Shown: positions 1 to 11,746, numbered from the stretch's first letter. The stretch: 64,000 bases of DNA from Diogma glabrata (GCA_963693315.1 OY856188.1:264797114-264861113); one strand, 5' to 3'. Translations and numbers: made by a program. Notes: generated by a model from the letters alone, not told the origin.

Positions 1-1925
1 ATTAAGCTCGGAGTCATTTGTAAGTAACATTTTTTTTTTATCCTCGACGAGATTATTTTTGAAAGAGAATTAGGACACTAATGGAGTTCTTGGGTCGTCA
101 TACAGTTAACATTTGTAAGTTGCAAGGAATATGAGGATGTAGGATGTTTAGTGTTTAACGTTGAGGGATGAGTGCTGATAATGATTTTGTTATGTGTAGT
201 GAATATATTGAATATTTAAATAGCTAAAGTTGTCAAATGTTAGATATTCGTTGTTGACAATACATATAAGATTTTTGGATGTTTGATTTTTAATGTTGAA
301 TGTTACGTTTTGAATGTAAGTTTTCAACTTTTAAAACTGTCATTACAACTCAGTTTTCGGACAAGCGAGTCTAGTGATCATTAATGATTGAGCATTAGCT
401 GCGCCATAATAACATCCATATCAACCGAGAGATTACTTATATAACACATGGAAGCAGTTACAATTAAAAATGTTAATAGCATTACGGAGTCGTTTAGATG
501 CTGCGCCTAAAAAATCTATAACTAGAAGAAGCCGGCAATATTTACGTGCTCAACGATTAATCAACACGCTTTAGCATGGTCAATTGTACTAGCCAAGATA
601 TTCAATAAGAGACAAATGGTGCTCACTTAGATGGAAGATCCTACAAGATAGAATTTATTCCAGGAGAGGATTAGAAACAGTTAATAGCTGGTAAAAGATA
701 AAAGACAGTAAAACAATATGCGTAATTGAAACAAATATTGTAGCGGAAGAAATCCTTGGTATCAAAAGTCATTGAAACCAGAATCCTTAATTACAATTTA
801 TGTAAAACAGCAATATGAAAAAGCAAAATCATGGCAATATTGAATAATGTATTGCCAAAGAATGATATTGAGAGTGAGGTAGCGTTTTCAGAAGGCAGAG
901 TTGCATAATTACCGAGGATCAGCGGAAACCAAATCTTTTTCTCACTTGAACTACCTAGATAACAAAATATAAAGTTGTTCAGCTATCTGCAGGAGTTAGA
1001 GTAGGGCTATTTGGAAAGATTACAGGCTGAAATGTATTCATTAGTCAGAAATAAATACTTTACCTCACATATATAATAATAAGAGAATTGCTATATCTCG
1101 TATGGGCAGGCAGTATGGGAAAAAACTAAACAATATTAACGGTGTACACCCGAGGTAGAGGTTTACCCGATAGCTGGTCGTGCGGCCTCCGTACGTTATG
1201 AAGAATCCAACAAACAAGTAAAGAAGGGTTTCCGTTCAAAAATTAATTGGGTTATGCAATTAAAAGAGTAGTAATGTGATTAATATTAAATCGCAACAAC
1301 CTAAGGATACTAACAGGTGTCCTTGGATTATTCTATACAATAAGAAAATGCCTCAAAAATAGTCGGACTGACGAAGACATGATTGCAGATTCTGTCAACG
1401 GAAAAAAGAAGCTGCAGAAGTGCTATTTTATGGGGCAACCATCTAAGAGTGGAGAGCTGAGGTACTATAGATTTTTTTGACGCTGTACAATAGTTTACCC
1501 TCATATTGCAGCAATCTTTTCTAGTCCACATATTAGTTTGAACAAATTAGAAACTCAAACATTTAAAATTGGAATTCGAGCGACACGAGGCATGTTTGTT
1601 CTCTTTGAGTGTTACGTATTAATTGAGACTTGTACCATTATTTTGCATCGGCAAACGTATGCAACCAATAGTTAGCTTATTTATTACTCATTTGGTGACG
1701 TGTTCCATTACACGGCTCACATCTTATTTTGTATAGCAAAAGATATCCAACCAGTGACTTGTACCCCTACTTTCTATTTAGAGCAGTTTGATTATGCTGG
1801 TTGGAATTTTTCTACTTTACTGGAACTGGATATACCATCCGTGGTACATCGAATCAGTTCTAACCATTAAATATTGAAAACTAGACTGACTATTATAATA
1901 TTGAAAAGGTTAGTTTGTGTTTTAA
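1..1925. other. No recognisable gene
   Basis: About 1.9 kb of AT-rich sequence with only short open frames on either strand. A plus-strand stretch near 480-960 has somewhat basic, protein-like translation broken by many stops, and could be an old LINE remnant, but I could not match it to a family. Confidence 0.5.
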
Positions 1926-2470
1926 ATTTTTTTTCACTTCTATTTTATTTTAATTATTTTGTAGATAATTTATTTAAATTTACATATGAAAATATTATTT
2001 TATATTTTTTTTAATGACCGAGTACTGGCAGTCATTGTTGCCAGTACTCGACCATTTTTGCATTACATGGCTGGCAGTAATAGATCATTACTGAACCAGT
2101 TGTATGGGATGTTTTGAAAGTTTTTCGTCATTTTTATTTTATTTTAAACTATGTTGTATTTAATTTATTTAAATTCATCTTAATAATATTTTATATTTTT
2201 TTAATGGTCCGGCAGCCATGCCAGTACTTGGCCATTACTACAATACTGGACCTCATTATGGGTATGTTACTAGGCCAACAGTATAATTTTGTATGGGGCA
2301 TTGCTGTTGTTTGTTCTCTGGCCCATGAATGGCAGCCATTTATTGTCCGAAGTTATCATCCAGTAAAATTATGTTAATGGCCCAGTCGTGATTGCTAGTA
2401 CTTGCCCATTGCTGCGTTACTGGTTGCCAGTAATGGACCATTACTGGACCAGTTGTACAACCTTGTATGG
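1926..2470. repeat. Diverged tandem repeat with CCAGTAATGGCCATTACTGG-type motifs
   Basis: Two copies of a roughly 190-bp unit (starting near 1926 and 2118) share a T-rich block, then a block rich in short inverted motifs such as GGCCATTACTGG and CCAGTAATGG; a third, partial set of motifs follows to about 2470. The motifs can pair with one another. There is no convincing coding content, and the open frame at 2114-2377 is just the T-rich block read through. Confidence 0.6.
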
Positions 2471-2709
2471 GGATATCGCACTTCTATTTACAGTTAATAG
2501 CAGGGTCTGGAAAAGGCAAGATCGCCACACCCTTTAGATCAAAAATTAAAAATAAAATTACAAATTATGAAAAACTGATCTCTTCATACGAAGAATATAC
2601 TTAACACCAGAGAGTTTTAGATACTGTACGAGTATTATGGATAATTTATGGTTGATTGTTTTCTAATATTTAAGTAAAATACATAGATTTTATACATAAA
2701 AAAACTTAC

Positions 2710-2990
2710 CTCCACTCGTACACCATCAATTTTAAAACTAATAGTTGTTGGCTTCATTCTCGGTACGTACCGATAAAACTCTTCATTATCCTTATACCAT
2801 TTAACCGAATATAAAGTCTCTGCTTCATCATTTTGCTCACCACTATCATAATTATTATTAAAACCATTTTCTAATACAAAACTATTTCTATTATTATTAT
2901 ATAATTCATAAACACATTCCAATAATGCAGAGTCTCCTCGGATTTTATATGCAGGCACAACAACATGCAGAAGTCGTAAACTTGATGTAA
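2710..2990 (-). CDS. Internal exon of a beaten path (beat) family Ig-domain gene
   Basis: This is an internal exon encoding the first immunoglobulin domain of a Beat-type cell-surface or secreted protein; the family acts in axon guidance and partners with Side proteins. The minus strand has a polypyrimidine acceptor ending TTTACAG just before 2990 and a GTAAGT donor at 2709-2704. The exon is 281 bp: two bases of a split codon, then 93 codons ending in phase 0. Translation shows the family signature: LRLLHVVVP, then KIRGDSALLEC with the first Ig cysteine, then LYSVKWYKDNEEFYRYVPR with the Ig tryptophan, then a DGVRVE tail at the donor. Unusual is an Asn-rich insertion of about 25 residues between the cysteine and the tryptophan. 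I did not find the flanking exons; the next 3' exon should lie left of this window or be unrecognisable in 1-2700. The exon is undamaged, so it is probably a live gene. Confidence 0.88.
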
Positions 2991-3587
2991 CTGTAAAAAA
3001 AAATATAAAAAAAGAAAATTAAAAATTATTATGATAAATTAATTTCCTTTCCCTAATGAGGGCGTTTATTAGGAAAAACTTTATATAATATTTATCATAA
3101 AATCAATGTTTGGAAATGAAACGTTCTATATTTATTTTAAAAATTTTTAATTTATTTTCTGCTTAGTTTATATTATATCAAGAGACTAATTAAAAGATAT
3201 GAATATACATAGGTATTTATGTATTATATATATTTTTTTTTTTTCACAAGAATTCAAAGAATTCAAAACTTTTATGTTTAATTTACTGAGTGTTCATTCA
3301 TTTGAAATAATTAAACATAATCAAATCATCAAAAATTTTTAATTTTTTTTTCTGTTGAAGTCATCTGGGATTTCAATTTATATTTTTATATAAAAAAATT
3401 AGAATGATTTATTGCTGGATAAATGTCAAATTAATATATTTAAGTGTTTGTTATCAAGGGATGTTATATATAATTTATCATGCATGTTGTAACGTCATTA
3501 TATGGTGGGGTAATCATAATCTGGAGATGATTGTTTGTTAATCGAGTCAATTTAAAATTAATGACTCTGATGACAATGAAGTTGCCA
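2991..3587. other. Presumed beat intron sequence
   Basis: AT-rich DNA upstream (in gene orientation) of the beat exon, beginning with the acceptor tract. Nothing else is recognisable. It ends at the 5-bp TACCG that flanks the Transib left end. Confidence 0.5.
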
Positions 3588-3592
3588 TACCG
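3588..3592. repeat. Left target-site duplication TACCG of Transib
   Basis: TACCG lies immediately outside the CACAGTG terminus and is repeated exactly at 22630-22634, immediately outside the other terminus. Confidence 0.65.
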
Positions 3593-3641
3593 CACAGTGT
3601 GATTTGTTCATACAATGTTTGGCAAAAAATATAAGGAGTGC

Positions 3642-4085
3642 TCGTAGAATGTTGAAATTTTGCTCTGAGCCTTTGGTTAGCTCAATTTTGAAAAATATAA
3701 AGTTTCATCAAAATTAGCCACGCCCACTACCCACCGCCCATAGAACCCAAAATTTATTTTTGACCCAAAGTTTTTGAAACTTGGCACAGAGCCTTTTATT
3801 ACCTCAATTAAGAATAAAATAAAGTTTCATCAAAATTGGCCACGCCCACTACCCACCGCCCATAGAACCCAAAATTTATTTTTGGCCCAAAGTTTTTGAA
3901 ATTTGGCACAAAACCTTTTATTACCTCAATTAAGAATAAAATAAAGTTTCATCAAAATTGGCCACACCCACTACCCACCGCCCATAGAACCCAAAATTTA
4001 TTTTTGGCCCAAAGTTTTTGAAATTGGCACAGAGCCTTTTATTACCTCAATTAACGCCCAACACTCACCGCCCATATAACCCATA
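3642..4085. repeat. 122-bp tandem array inside the Transib left end
   Basis: The unit contains CCCAAAGTTTTTGAAA, a GGCACAGAGCC-like core and CCACGCCCACTACCCACCGCC. Unit starts at 3764, 3886 and 4008 are exactly 122 bp apart, preceded by a more diverged unit and followed by a shortened one. The same units occur in the short copy at about 60040-60260, so the array belongs to the element. GC-rich blocks CCACGCCCAC recur every unit and could be protein-binding or structural. Confidence 0.85.
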
Positions 4086-4173
4086 TTATATTTTTTTCCA
4101 CAACTTTTTGTTTCTTTACTAAAAATAATTATTTTATAAATAAATTTCAATACATGCATTAAAATATAGACTT

Positions 4174-6047
4174 TTATTCATCATCTATCATTTCTGTAAC
4201 TATATCATCAAGTTCCAGAACCTGTTTACGGGGTTGACATCTAATGCTACTTATAAAAAGATCTGACGATACTAGAAGTCGATGAAAACATCTGTTATGA
4301 ACCTGAACCTTAATCTATAATTTCTATAATCTTTATTTCTGGCTTCTTCGGCTTCTTCAGAAAGCATGCCAATAGGAAGTATTGCCGCATCCATGATATC
4401 CTTTCCGTGTATCAGTATTTTGTGTACTGTTACTGGCATATAATACCAACTATATTTTTCAACAAAAACTTTTGCTGTATCTTGAGCAAAATTCTTGAAC
4501 TTCAATGAATTAACTTTTTTGTCACAAGTGATTATTTGTAGTATAATGCGAAATCGATCAATTAGTTGCTCCTCTACACCTGGACGCCGAAACGCCTGGA
4601 CGTATTTCCATCGTTAGTAGACCCAGTTCCTTGTTGAACTGCATCCACTCGTATACCCATCTGTTCCTTTAACGCCTTCTGAATTCGAAGTTTATTTTCC
4701 AGTTTTAGACTTTTGTATTCGTCCTTGAGCGCCGACCACCTTTCAAATGGTTTGTTGTAGGCAATATGAAGTATGCACTCCATAAATTTTATGCGAGCAT
4801 GTAAGGAGGAAACTCCCATTTTGATTGCTTCACCATCAACAGCTTTGCTTGAAACTAATTTAAGATTATTCATTTCAGTAGGTTTCGCTTTGCAAATGTA
4901 ACAATCAGCTGCTGAAGATGTACCTGTAACAATTTGAGCTGTCTTGCCATCTAACATTGTAAACAAGAAATTATGCTTGATCGAAAATTGCTTCCCGCAC
5001 GCTACAACTTCGGTATTTTTCAAAGTAGCAATATCTAAATTAATTTTGTTAACAAGGCTTAGCACTTTTTCTTTTGTTTTTTGGTAAATTCAAAAGAGAT
5101 AGGACGGCAGAATCTTGTTGATGACGGACTTTTATTTCGCCAATATTCTTCTTGAGAAATCGTCTGTAGACTTAACGGAACCATACATGCCAGTAACAAA
5201 GTTTTATCGCTTACATCAGCTGCTAAACTCTGATTGTACTCAACATGTCCCAAGGAACTATCGCAACCCCACTTACATGTAAACTCTAATTTATCCGTCA
5301 TACCATTTAATTCATCATCTGGAAAAGTTTGAAATAATCGGCTTAACGTATGATCCATTAAACTTTGCAAGGAAACAGACGCAGCTTTTTCAGATATTTC
5401 AATTTCATCTGGATAGCAATGCCTTTTTTCTTCTCTGACGTTTGCATATGGTGGCAAAATATCGTATCCTTCATTTTTGAGAAAATTTTGATGGCTTCAA
5501 ACTGACTTTTTGTAAGCTCTGCATCCATCATCATTGCTAGTACAGCCGGCAAACGAATATAACATCGAGTTGGTATATTTCCACCCATCACTTTACTTGC
5601 CCTATTCAAATGTTCTTGTGAATATTTTGAAGCTAATTCAGCTGCCTTGAACCTCTTTGTGCGAACTTGACAATCTTCGAAATCTTTCGCTGGCCTTCCT
5701 AGTTTAGATAAACAACTAGGCTCGCTATTAAGTGATACTTCAAATACAGCTAAAACACAATAGGAAAAAACATTTACACATATAAAATTTTATAACTCTT
5801 TAAACGTACTTTTTAGCCAATCTTCTTTTTTTAAAAAAAAATGGGATTTTAGTTTATGCGATTCTTGCCACCGTTTTTTGAAATGACGAAGAAACCTCTT
5901 TTGAATTGCTCTTGTCACCATACCGATTTCTCCATCCTGAAGCATTGCATTTTTTGATTTATTGAAATCGGTTAATAATTCCAAACTTGCATTGCAATTA
6001 ATGAGTTCGTAACTCAGTTCACTATGTAATACAGAAAATAAACTCAT
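4174..6047 (-). pseudogene. Transib transposase (RAG1-related), one intron, several frameshifts
   Basis: This was a DDE transposase that cut and inserted the surrounding element; the family is related to the RAG1 core. Reading from ATG at 6047, exon 1 runs to 5810. An intron lies at 5809-5750 (GTACGT donor, TTTTAG acceptor) and exon 2 restores the frame with GRPAKDFEDCQVRTKR. Later blocks: CKWGCD (first catalytic D, near 5260), SPSSTRFCRPI (near 5095), CYICKAKPTEMNNL (zinc-binding C-x2-C), STNDGNTSRRF (second D, near 4610), YSWYYMPVTVHKILIHG, and LSEEAEEARNK (catalytic E, near 4344). The C-terminus ends at the TAA at 4174-4176. Frameshifts near 5460, 5065, 4575 and 4270 make it inactive, although all three catalytic residues survive. 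Assignment of the residues rests on remembered family motifs, not on an alignment. Confidence 0.9.
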
Positions 6048-6230
6048 GTTAATAATATCTCTTTCACTTCGCTATTTGCTATTTTCACAAATTGTTTTAT
6101 TTTTATTGTTGTTAAATCATATGGTTTTGTTTTTTATCTATTCCAAACAAGTTATTGTTGTAAATAAATGTCATAATAACGCACGTGCCTAAAAGTATGG
6201 CATATCTTATTGATGAAAAACGTGTTCTAG

Positions 6231-6325
6231 ACCAGCGTTTCTCAACCGTTGGTCCGCGGACCATCGATGGTCCGCAGAAAAAGTTTAATGGTCTGCGAGG
6301 TTTTTTATATTTATTACCAATTACA
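6231..6325. repeat. hAT-like terminus (CAGCGTTTCTCAACC)
   Basis: The sequence CAGCGTTTCTCAACC followed by GGTCCGCGGACCATCGATGG resembles the end of hAT-type non-autonomous elements, which often start CAGnGnTTCTCAACC with a GGTCCGCGGACC palindrome. I could not find a matching opposite end, so it may be a truncated copy. Confidence 0.4.
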
Positions 6326-6809
6326 ATTTTATTTTATTCGAGTGCTTTTCTCACTCCCCAAATGTAAATACATCTAATTCACAAATTATATTTTTTTCTA
6401 CGTCAGCATATAAAAATTTCACGCTCCTATTCTCATGCAGGTTCAAGCCCTTGTGAAAATGTTTTTTCAACTAGTGTAAAATCATTTTCGCTAATGAATA
6501 AATTATGGTATTAGCTATGGTATTTTCATTTTATTTTACTAAAGTTTTTAAATCAAAACAATCATGAAAATATTGAATATTAATTTTGGATGTTATGTTA
6601 TGGTTATTGTATAACCATGACAACAAAAAATAAGTTGATTCTCATATTATGAAATTTTGAAAAAGCTGCTTTGATAAAAAAATTTTATTCATACAAATTT
6701 AAATGTTTTTTTCTCTTTTTTGGAAGTAATTATGACGATACAAATTCATATTTATAAAAAGTTTGATGTATTAATTTCATATTTATAAAAAATTTAAACG
6801 TTTGCCGAA

Positions 6810-6955
6810 AAAATAGTGTATTTAATTCGGAGCTAAAGTGACTTTTTGTGTTTCGTCTATAATTGTCGGCCTCCTTGCGGTCGGCCGTCAAACTATAGAC
6901 TCAACACAAAAAGTATCACTTTAGCGCCTAATTAAATAATGTACTATTATTTGTT
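6810..6955. repeat. Short foldback palindrome with GC-rich centre
   Basis: Arms reading ATAGTGTATTTAATTCGGAG...CTAAAGTGACTTTTTGTG at left and their complement at right flank a GC-rich centre, GGCCTCCTTGCGGTCGGCC. One arm recurs alone at about 18975-19043, so this is a dispersed repeat. It could form a hairpin of roughly 55 bp. Confidence 0.7.
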
Positions 6956-7592
6956 AACTATCGTAGAAAAAATTTCATTTCCTATACGAGATGGCAACGT
7001 TTTAAGTTTACGTGAACAAATTTTCACTCACAAAAAACAGCAAATGTACTATATATTTTTAATACCGTTCTCACTCGTATGAGTAAAATGTTAATTCTTT
7101 GTTATTTCACTTCTATGGAGTTGATTTTATTATTTTCTTCCATTCCATATGCAAAAAAAGAAAGCACTTAGTACTTTTTCGTCATTCTTTTTATTTATTT
7201 AATAATAATACTTGCATAATTGGACAAACCATTCAGAAAAATTATCTATTTTTATTTTTTATACGAGGGAAACAAAACAAAAATTAAAAGTGTGAGTATT
7301 TGAAAAAAAATTATCCTTCCTGCAACTAAACGTTTATTCTTTACAACCATAATTGTGTGCGTTATTAGTTTTACTAACATAAACACCTTTCAATTTTATT
7401 CTATTCCGTGATTGCTGCGGCACAATATCAGTATTTTATTGGGTGTTTAATGATATATTTCATTTTTCGAGCAAAAGTTTACAAATTTGCACATTTAGAG
7501 AGAATTAATTTCATTTAACACGAACCCACAATACAAAATTTTATCCTCCTAACAGAGTAAAATGTATTAATTCATATTCAATTAGTTTAAAA
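6956..7592. other. No recognisable gene
   Basis: AT-rich sequence between two foldback repeats; only short hydrophobic open frames from T-rich runs. Confidence 0.5.
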
Positions 7593-8602
7593 TTCTATTA
7601 ATGAATTGAAACAAGTTAAACGAAGAAAAACAATGAATTTTTATGTTTTTTGTACCATTAATTCCAAACAATTAAAAAAATTTTGTTCAATTTCGATACC
7701 TATTTAATTTTAAAAATGAAATGACCTACAATGAAAGGTATCAAAGTTCTAACTATAATATTAATGAGAATTGAGAAACCAAAAAACAACATAAAAATAA
7801 TTTTTTTCGCAGTAGAAATCCAATTAAATTTAATGATAGTAGCCTTTGTGTTTTTCAATATTCAAGAGAGAGACATACGCATTAGTTTGAATTTATTGTT
7901 TTTGTAAATAAAAGCGAAAATGTTTTGTTGATTTCTTTATAAAATAAAATAAAATTATTTATAAAATACAATCAAAAAAATTTATTTTTGAGTTCAATAC
8001 AATCAAATAAACTGTTTTGTACATAAACTGTACAATCAAGTAAACACAAGTTCTGCAGCATTCACGAAACAGAATAATATTAACATCTGTTTATTTTATT
8101 CTATTAAGACTAATAACGAACACAATTGTAGTAAAAAGAAACAAAAAATAACCTATATTCATATGCCAAAAAATGTATTTGATCGTATTGAACCCTGAAA
8201 TAAATTGTTTGGATTTGGTTATAAATAAAAAACCAACAAAAACATTTTCGCTCTGATTATTTAAAAAACAAAAAGTTTAAACTAATGCGCATGTCCCTTT
8301 TTCTAATATTTGCAAGAGGTAAAGACTACTATGATTAAATTAAATTGAATTTCTATTGTGAAAAATTATTTTTTTCATGATAATTTTTTAGTTTCTAAAG
8401 ACGCAATTCTCATTTCTCATTAATATTAGTAGTTAGAACTTTGATGTCTTTCATTGTAGGTCATATCATTTTCAAAATAACAAACAATTAAATAGGTATC
8501 GAAATTGCATAAAATTTATTTAATTGTTTGGAATTAATGGTACAATAAAATAAAATAAAATTCATTGTTATTTTTTCGTTTAACTTAGTTTACTAATGAA
8601 TT
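7593..8602. repeat. Large inverted repeat (arms about 420 bp)
   Basis: The left arm (7593 to about 8012) is complementary to the right arm (about 8168 to 8602) around a spacer of about 155 bp. Examples are AACAATGAATTTTTAT with its complement near 8560, and GTACCATTAATTCC near 7650 with GGAATTAATGGTAC near 8530. Arms are diverged by small indels. There is no coding content. It is either a foldback-type element or two copies of a repeat in opposite orientation; a transcript would form a long hairpin. Confidence 0.8.
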
Positions 8603-8617
8603 TGAGTTGTGAAAGAG

Positions 8618-9455
8618 TTGTGAAAACTTGACCATTTTTGATTTTCCTGAAACTTGGCATATAAGTAGTATGGACAAAATAAAAATACAACTTATTTTAA
8701 AATTTTTTTAAAGTGCATAGTTTGAGCAAAGGGCGCATCATGCACCCCAACATGCATGAAAAATGAAAATTCTGTCAATCCGATGTAACTTTGAAATTAA
8801 ATTGCTCAAGAACGGCTATACCGATTTCATCAAACTTTTTTTGTTTGATAGATGATTAATTAGTCGTTTGAAAAAAAATTAATTTATTGTTTTTATATTT
8901 AATTTTTAAAAACAGATATTGAAAAAACTTTTTTAAAGATGGCGCTAGGGTCAAAGATCAGTTGGAATTTAATTAATTTTTTTTCTGAAAATAGTTCTAT
9001 TCTTACTGTAAAATATATCAAATTTACCAAGAGGCTAAAATTCTTGTTCTTGATATGCTTAATTTTAAACATTTTTAGTACGGCTGAAATACCAATTTTT
9101 CTTCATTTTTTCAAACAACTTCCATTAACAAAAAATTTTAAAATCAATTAAATTTTAGCTTTTTTTATTTTTTAAATATAGTTAGTTCTAACCTTCCTTT
9201 AAAATATATCAAATTTACAAAGAGGCGTTAATTCGTGTTCTTGAGATATTTAATTTTAAAGATTTTTAGTCCGATTAAAATTCTAATTGTTCATTATTTT
9301 CTCGAACTTCAGTGGTTTAAATTTTTTGATGATAAAAATTGTTCGAAAAAACTCAAACTATGCACTTTAAAAAAATTTTAAAATAAGTTGTATTTTTTAT
9401 TTTGTCCATACTACTTATATGCCAAGTTTCAGGAAAATCAAAAATGGTCAAGTTC
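8618..9455. repeat. Inverted repeat with about 105-bp arms
   Basis: The left arm at 8618-8725 (TTGACCATTTTTGATTTTCC onward) is almost perfectly complementary to 9352-9455 (ending GGAAAATCAAAAATGGTCAA). The 625-bp interior contains two diverged copies of a block with AAAATATATCAAATTTAC (near 9010 and 9202). Probably a non-autonomous DNA element; no transposase. Confidence 0.8.
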
Positions 9456-9519
9456 AAATTTCGACTTTTTCACCTGCGTAGATCACGTTTTTCATCTTTT
9501 GTAATTTTTTAAAATTAAA

Positions 9520-9916
9520 AATTTCATGAATTTGGAGACAAATTTTATGATTTTATAAAAGATTATTAATTATTTAAACTTTCTTTTTTTAATTGATAGT
9601 ATGGAGTCTTTCATTTTATTATAGCGGGAGCACCTAGCAAGACCGAGCAACCTTTTTTTTCTTCCAAGGAAGCTTGCAATCAAGGCACATTATAGAACAA
9701 ATTTTATTCTATGACTATCATATCTTTTAAACCATATGAGCGAACTTTATAATTTTTTTTTAAAATACGCAGAAAAGGCTATATGTGAAAATAATCACTA
9801 TTTAAATTAGAGCAATAAAGTTATCTTACGAACAAACACTATAGAAGTGTGTTAACAGTTTTCAATATTTTGGACCAAAATTTATATGTGACTTTACTTG
9901 ATTATTTCAAAGACAA
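9520..9916. repeat. Middle segment of the Transib element
   Basis: This stretch, including GATAGTATGGAGTCTT, TATAGCGGGAGCAC and CTTCCAAGGAAG, matches 60275-60656 of the short Transib copy with few differences. It stops at CAAAGACAAA; the short copy continues with AAACGTTTTTTTGGGATAC, which here is found only at about 22525. It therefore marks the insertion point of the HINE-like material. Confidence 0.8.
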
Positions 9917-10159
9917 AAGATGGAGGGGCTGAAATCTCACAGCTCTGAGATATCAAGACTTCGGTCTGGGTTAAGGATTTTGATATAGTTTTCGGCAAAA
10001 AACTTTTATGAGGACATGGTTTTTAGTTTTGGGCAGCGATGTATATCAAACATAACTCTTTGTTAAAGTACAAGTATTCAGAGATAAACTCTGTTTAAAA
10101 ATTTATTACAAAACTAACACGAAACATCAATACGTTGCCGGAAAATTATAATCAAAATT

Positions 10160-10560
10160 CCAAAAACATTGTTAAATTAAATAAAATCAAACTTTTTCAC
10201 AATTCCAAAAATATTCCAAAAATTAGAATAAAATCTTATATTTAAATTTTTTATAAATTCCAATAATATTTCAAAAATTCTTAAAAATTCAAACTTTTTC
10301 CAAAATTCCAAAAATATTGCAAAAATCATTACAAAATCAAATATTGAAAATTTTTTCAAAATTCCAAAAATTATAATAATATCAAAAATTAAAAATTTTT
10401 CAAAATTCTAAAAATATTCAAAAAATTCTTACAAAATCAAAAATTAAAACTTTTGCCGAAATTCTAAAAATATTGCAAAAATTATTACAAAATCAAAAAT
10501 ACAAACTTTTTCAAAATTCCAAAAATATTTCAAAAACTATAACAAATTCCAAAATTTCCA
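10160..10560. repeat. CAAAATTCCAAAAAT short tandem array
   Basis: Repeating units of roughly 50-95 bp built from CAAAATTCCAAAAATATT, ACAAAATCAAAAATT and AAACTTTTT. Related arrays occur at 19060-19460, 37620-37700 and (inverted) 45830-46260, always next to the 137-bp type units. Confidence 0.75.
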
Positions 10561-10599
10561 TGTCCAATTTCATTTTAAATTACATTTACGTCATAAAAA

Positions 10600-11110
10600 C
10601 AGCTACATTTTTTTTCCAAAAAATTGGCTAAAAAAATAAGTGAAATCATTTTTTGACACACTTGACATTATTTTTTGACAAACTTATAATGCCATAATTC
10701 TCTATAATAATAATAAAATATCATGTCATACATACTATTAATTTTATTTTTTTCTAAAAAGATTGGGTAAAAAAATAAAACCTTTCTTTTGGCACACTTG
10801 ACAACATTTTTTGGCAAACTTATAATGCCATAATTCTCTATAATAATAATAAAATTCATTTCAAAGAAACAATTTTATTTTTTTCCAAAAAATTGGGTAA
10901 AAAACTAAAAAAAAATCTTTTGACACACTTGACAACATTTTTTTGACAAACTTATAATGCCATAATTCTCAATAATAATAATAAAACTTCATTTCAAACA
11001 AACAATTAATTTTATTTTTTTTCCAGAAAATTAGGTAAAAAAATAAGTAAAAATCTTTCTTTTGACACACTTGACAACATTTTTTTTGACAAACTTTTAA
11101 AGCAATAATC
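10600..11110. repeat. About 137-bp tandem units of the HINE-like family
   Basis: The landmark CACTTGACA appears near 10660, 10796, 10927 and 11069, giving spacings of 131-142 bp. Each unit also contains a TTGGGTAAAAAAATAA block, TTATAATGCCATAATTCTC and an AATAATAATAAAA stretch. Further copies are at 19530-20030, 21719-22120 and inverted at 45560-45800. Confidence 0.8.
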
Positions 11111-11493
11111 TAGTTTTTGATCTCACATACCAATCCCAACCATCAAAATTTCTCCAAATTTAATGTTTCTACTCGTAATCACTTAAAATGAACGTTTTTT
11201 AAGCCAAAAATACGAAAATTTGCTATTTTTGACACACATAATGATTTTTTCGACACACTTCCGTTACAGTTATCGAACACAGCGTCCTTTCGGACCTGTC
11301 CCTTAAGTATACCTATTTTTAGAAGAAAAAAAATTTTGAAATCCCTCCAGCGGTTTTCCCTGCAACGTAGGTAATGACGGCCGGCCGTCCTTTTGAATGG
11401 AATCTCATATAAAATTTTTGTGATTTTTTCTCTTATCACCTTTTGCAGCGCTATTGCCACAAACACCGGAACAGAAAAATCGTTCTATATAAA

Positions 11494-11746
11494 GGCCGTG
11501 GCCCATTTCTCAAAAATGCCGATGAAATTGAAATTTTGACGTTTCGCGCTGGAATATAATTTTTTGTTTTGCTTTGTTTTTTCCACAAAAACTAAATTTC
11601 GAAAATATAATTATTGGAAAACAAATATTATTTGAATTTCAACACAATCTGTCAAAATTTACTCAAGTAGGATAGCAGAGTAAATTGAAATTGTTTAGTG
11701 GATTTGCAGATTCAATTTCAATTTCTTCGAGAAATGGACCACAGCC
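11494..11746. mobile_element. Small MITE with 18-bp terminal inverted repeats
   Basis: The left end GGCCGTGGCCCATTTCTC and the right end GAGAAATGGACCACAGCC are imperfect inverted repeats, continuing inward as GAAATTGAAAT-like sequence. The 253-bp interior is non-coding. I could not define a clear target duplication. Confidence 0.65.

Larger units (their letters stand above)
9918..11465 (+). mobile_element. HINE/DINE-1-like element, left end and tandem core
   Basis: It starts GATGGAGGGGCTGAAATCTC and has ACTTCGGTCTG about 40 bp in, which recurs inverted at the right end of this family. The same left end occurs at 37285 and, inverted, at 46416. Two arrays follow: a short A-rich array of CAAAATTCCAAAAAT units (about 10160-10560), and an array of 131-142-bp units with CACACTTGACAACATT (10600-11110). 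It then reaches the CCAGCGGTTTTCC / GACGGCCGGCCG block near 11345-11385. Subterminal inverted repeats plus an internal tandem array suggest a Helentron-associated element, but no RepHel protein is present, so the class is inferred. Confidence 0.6.

Noticed and set aside
1..2700. Next 3' exon of the beat gene
   Set aside because: I searched the minus strand by eye for the second Ig half (a tyrosine-x-cysteine block with splice sites) and found none.
3642..4085. Tandem array as a CRISPR array or bacterial repeat
   Set aside because: Units are contiguous 122-bp repeats without unique spacers, in an insect-type genome.
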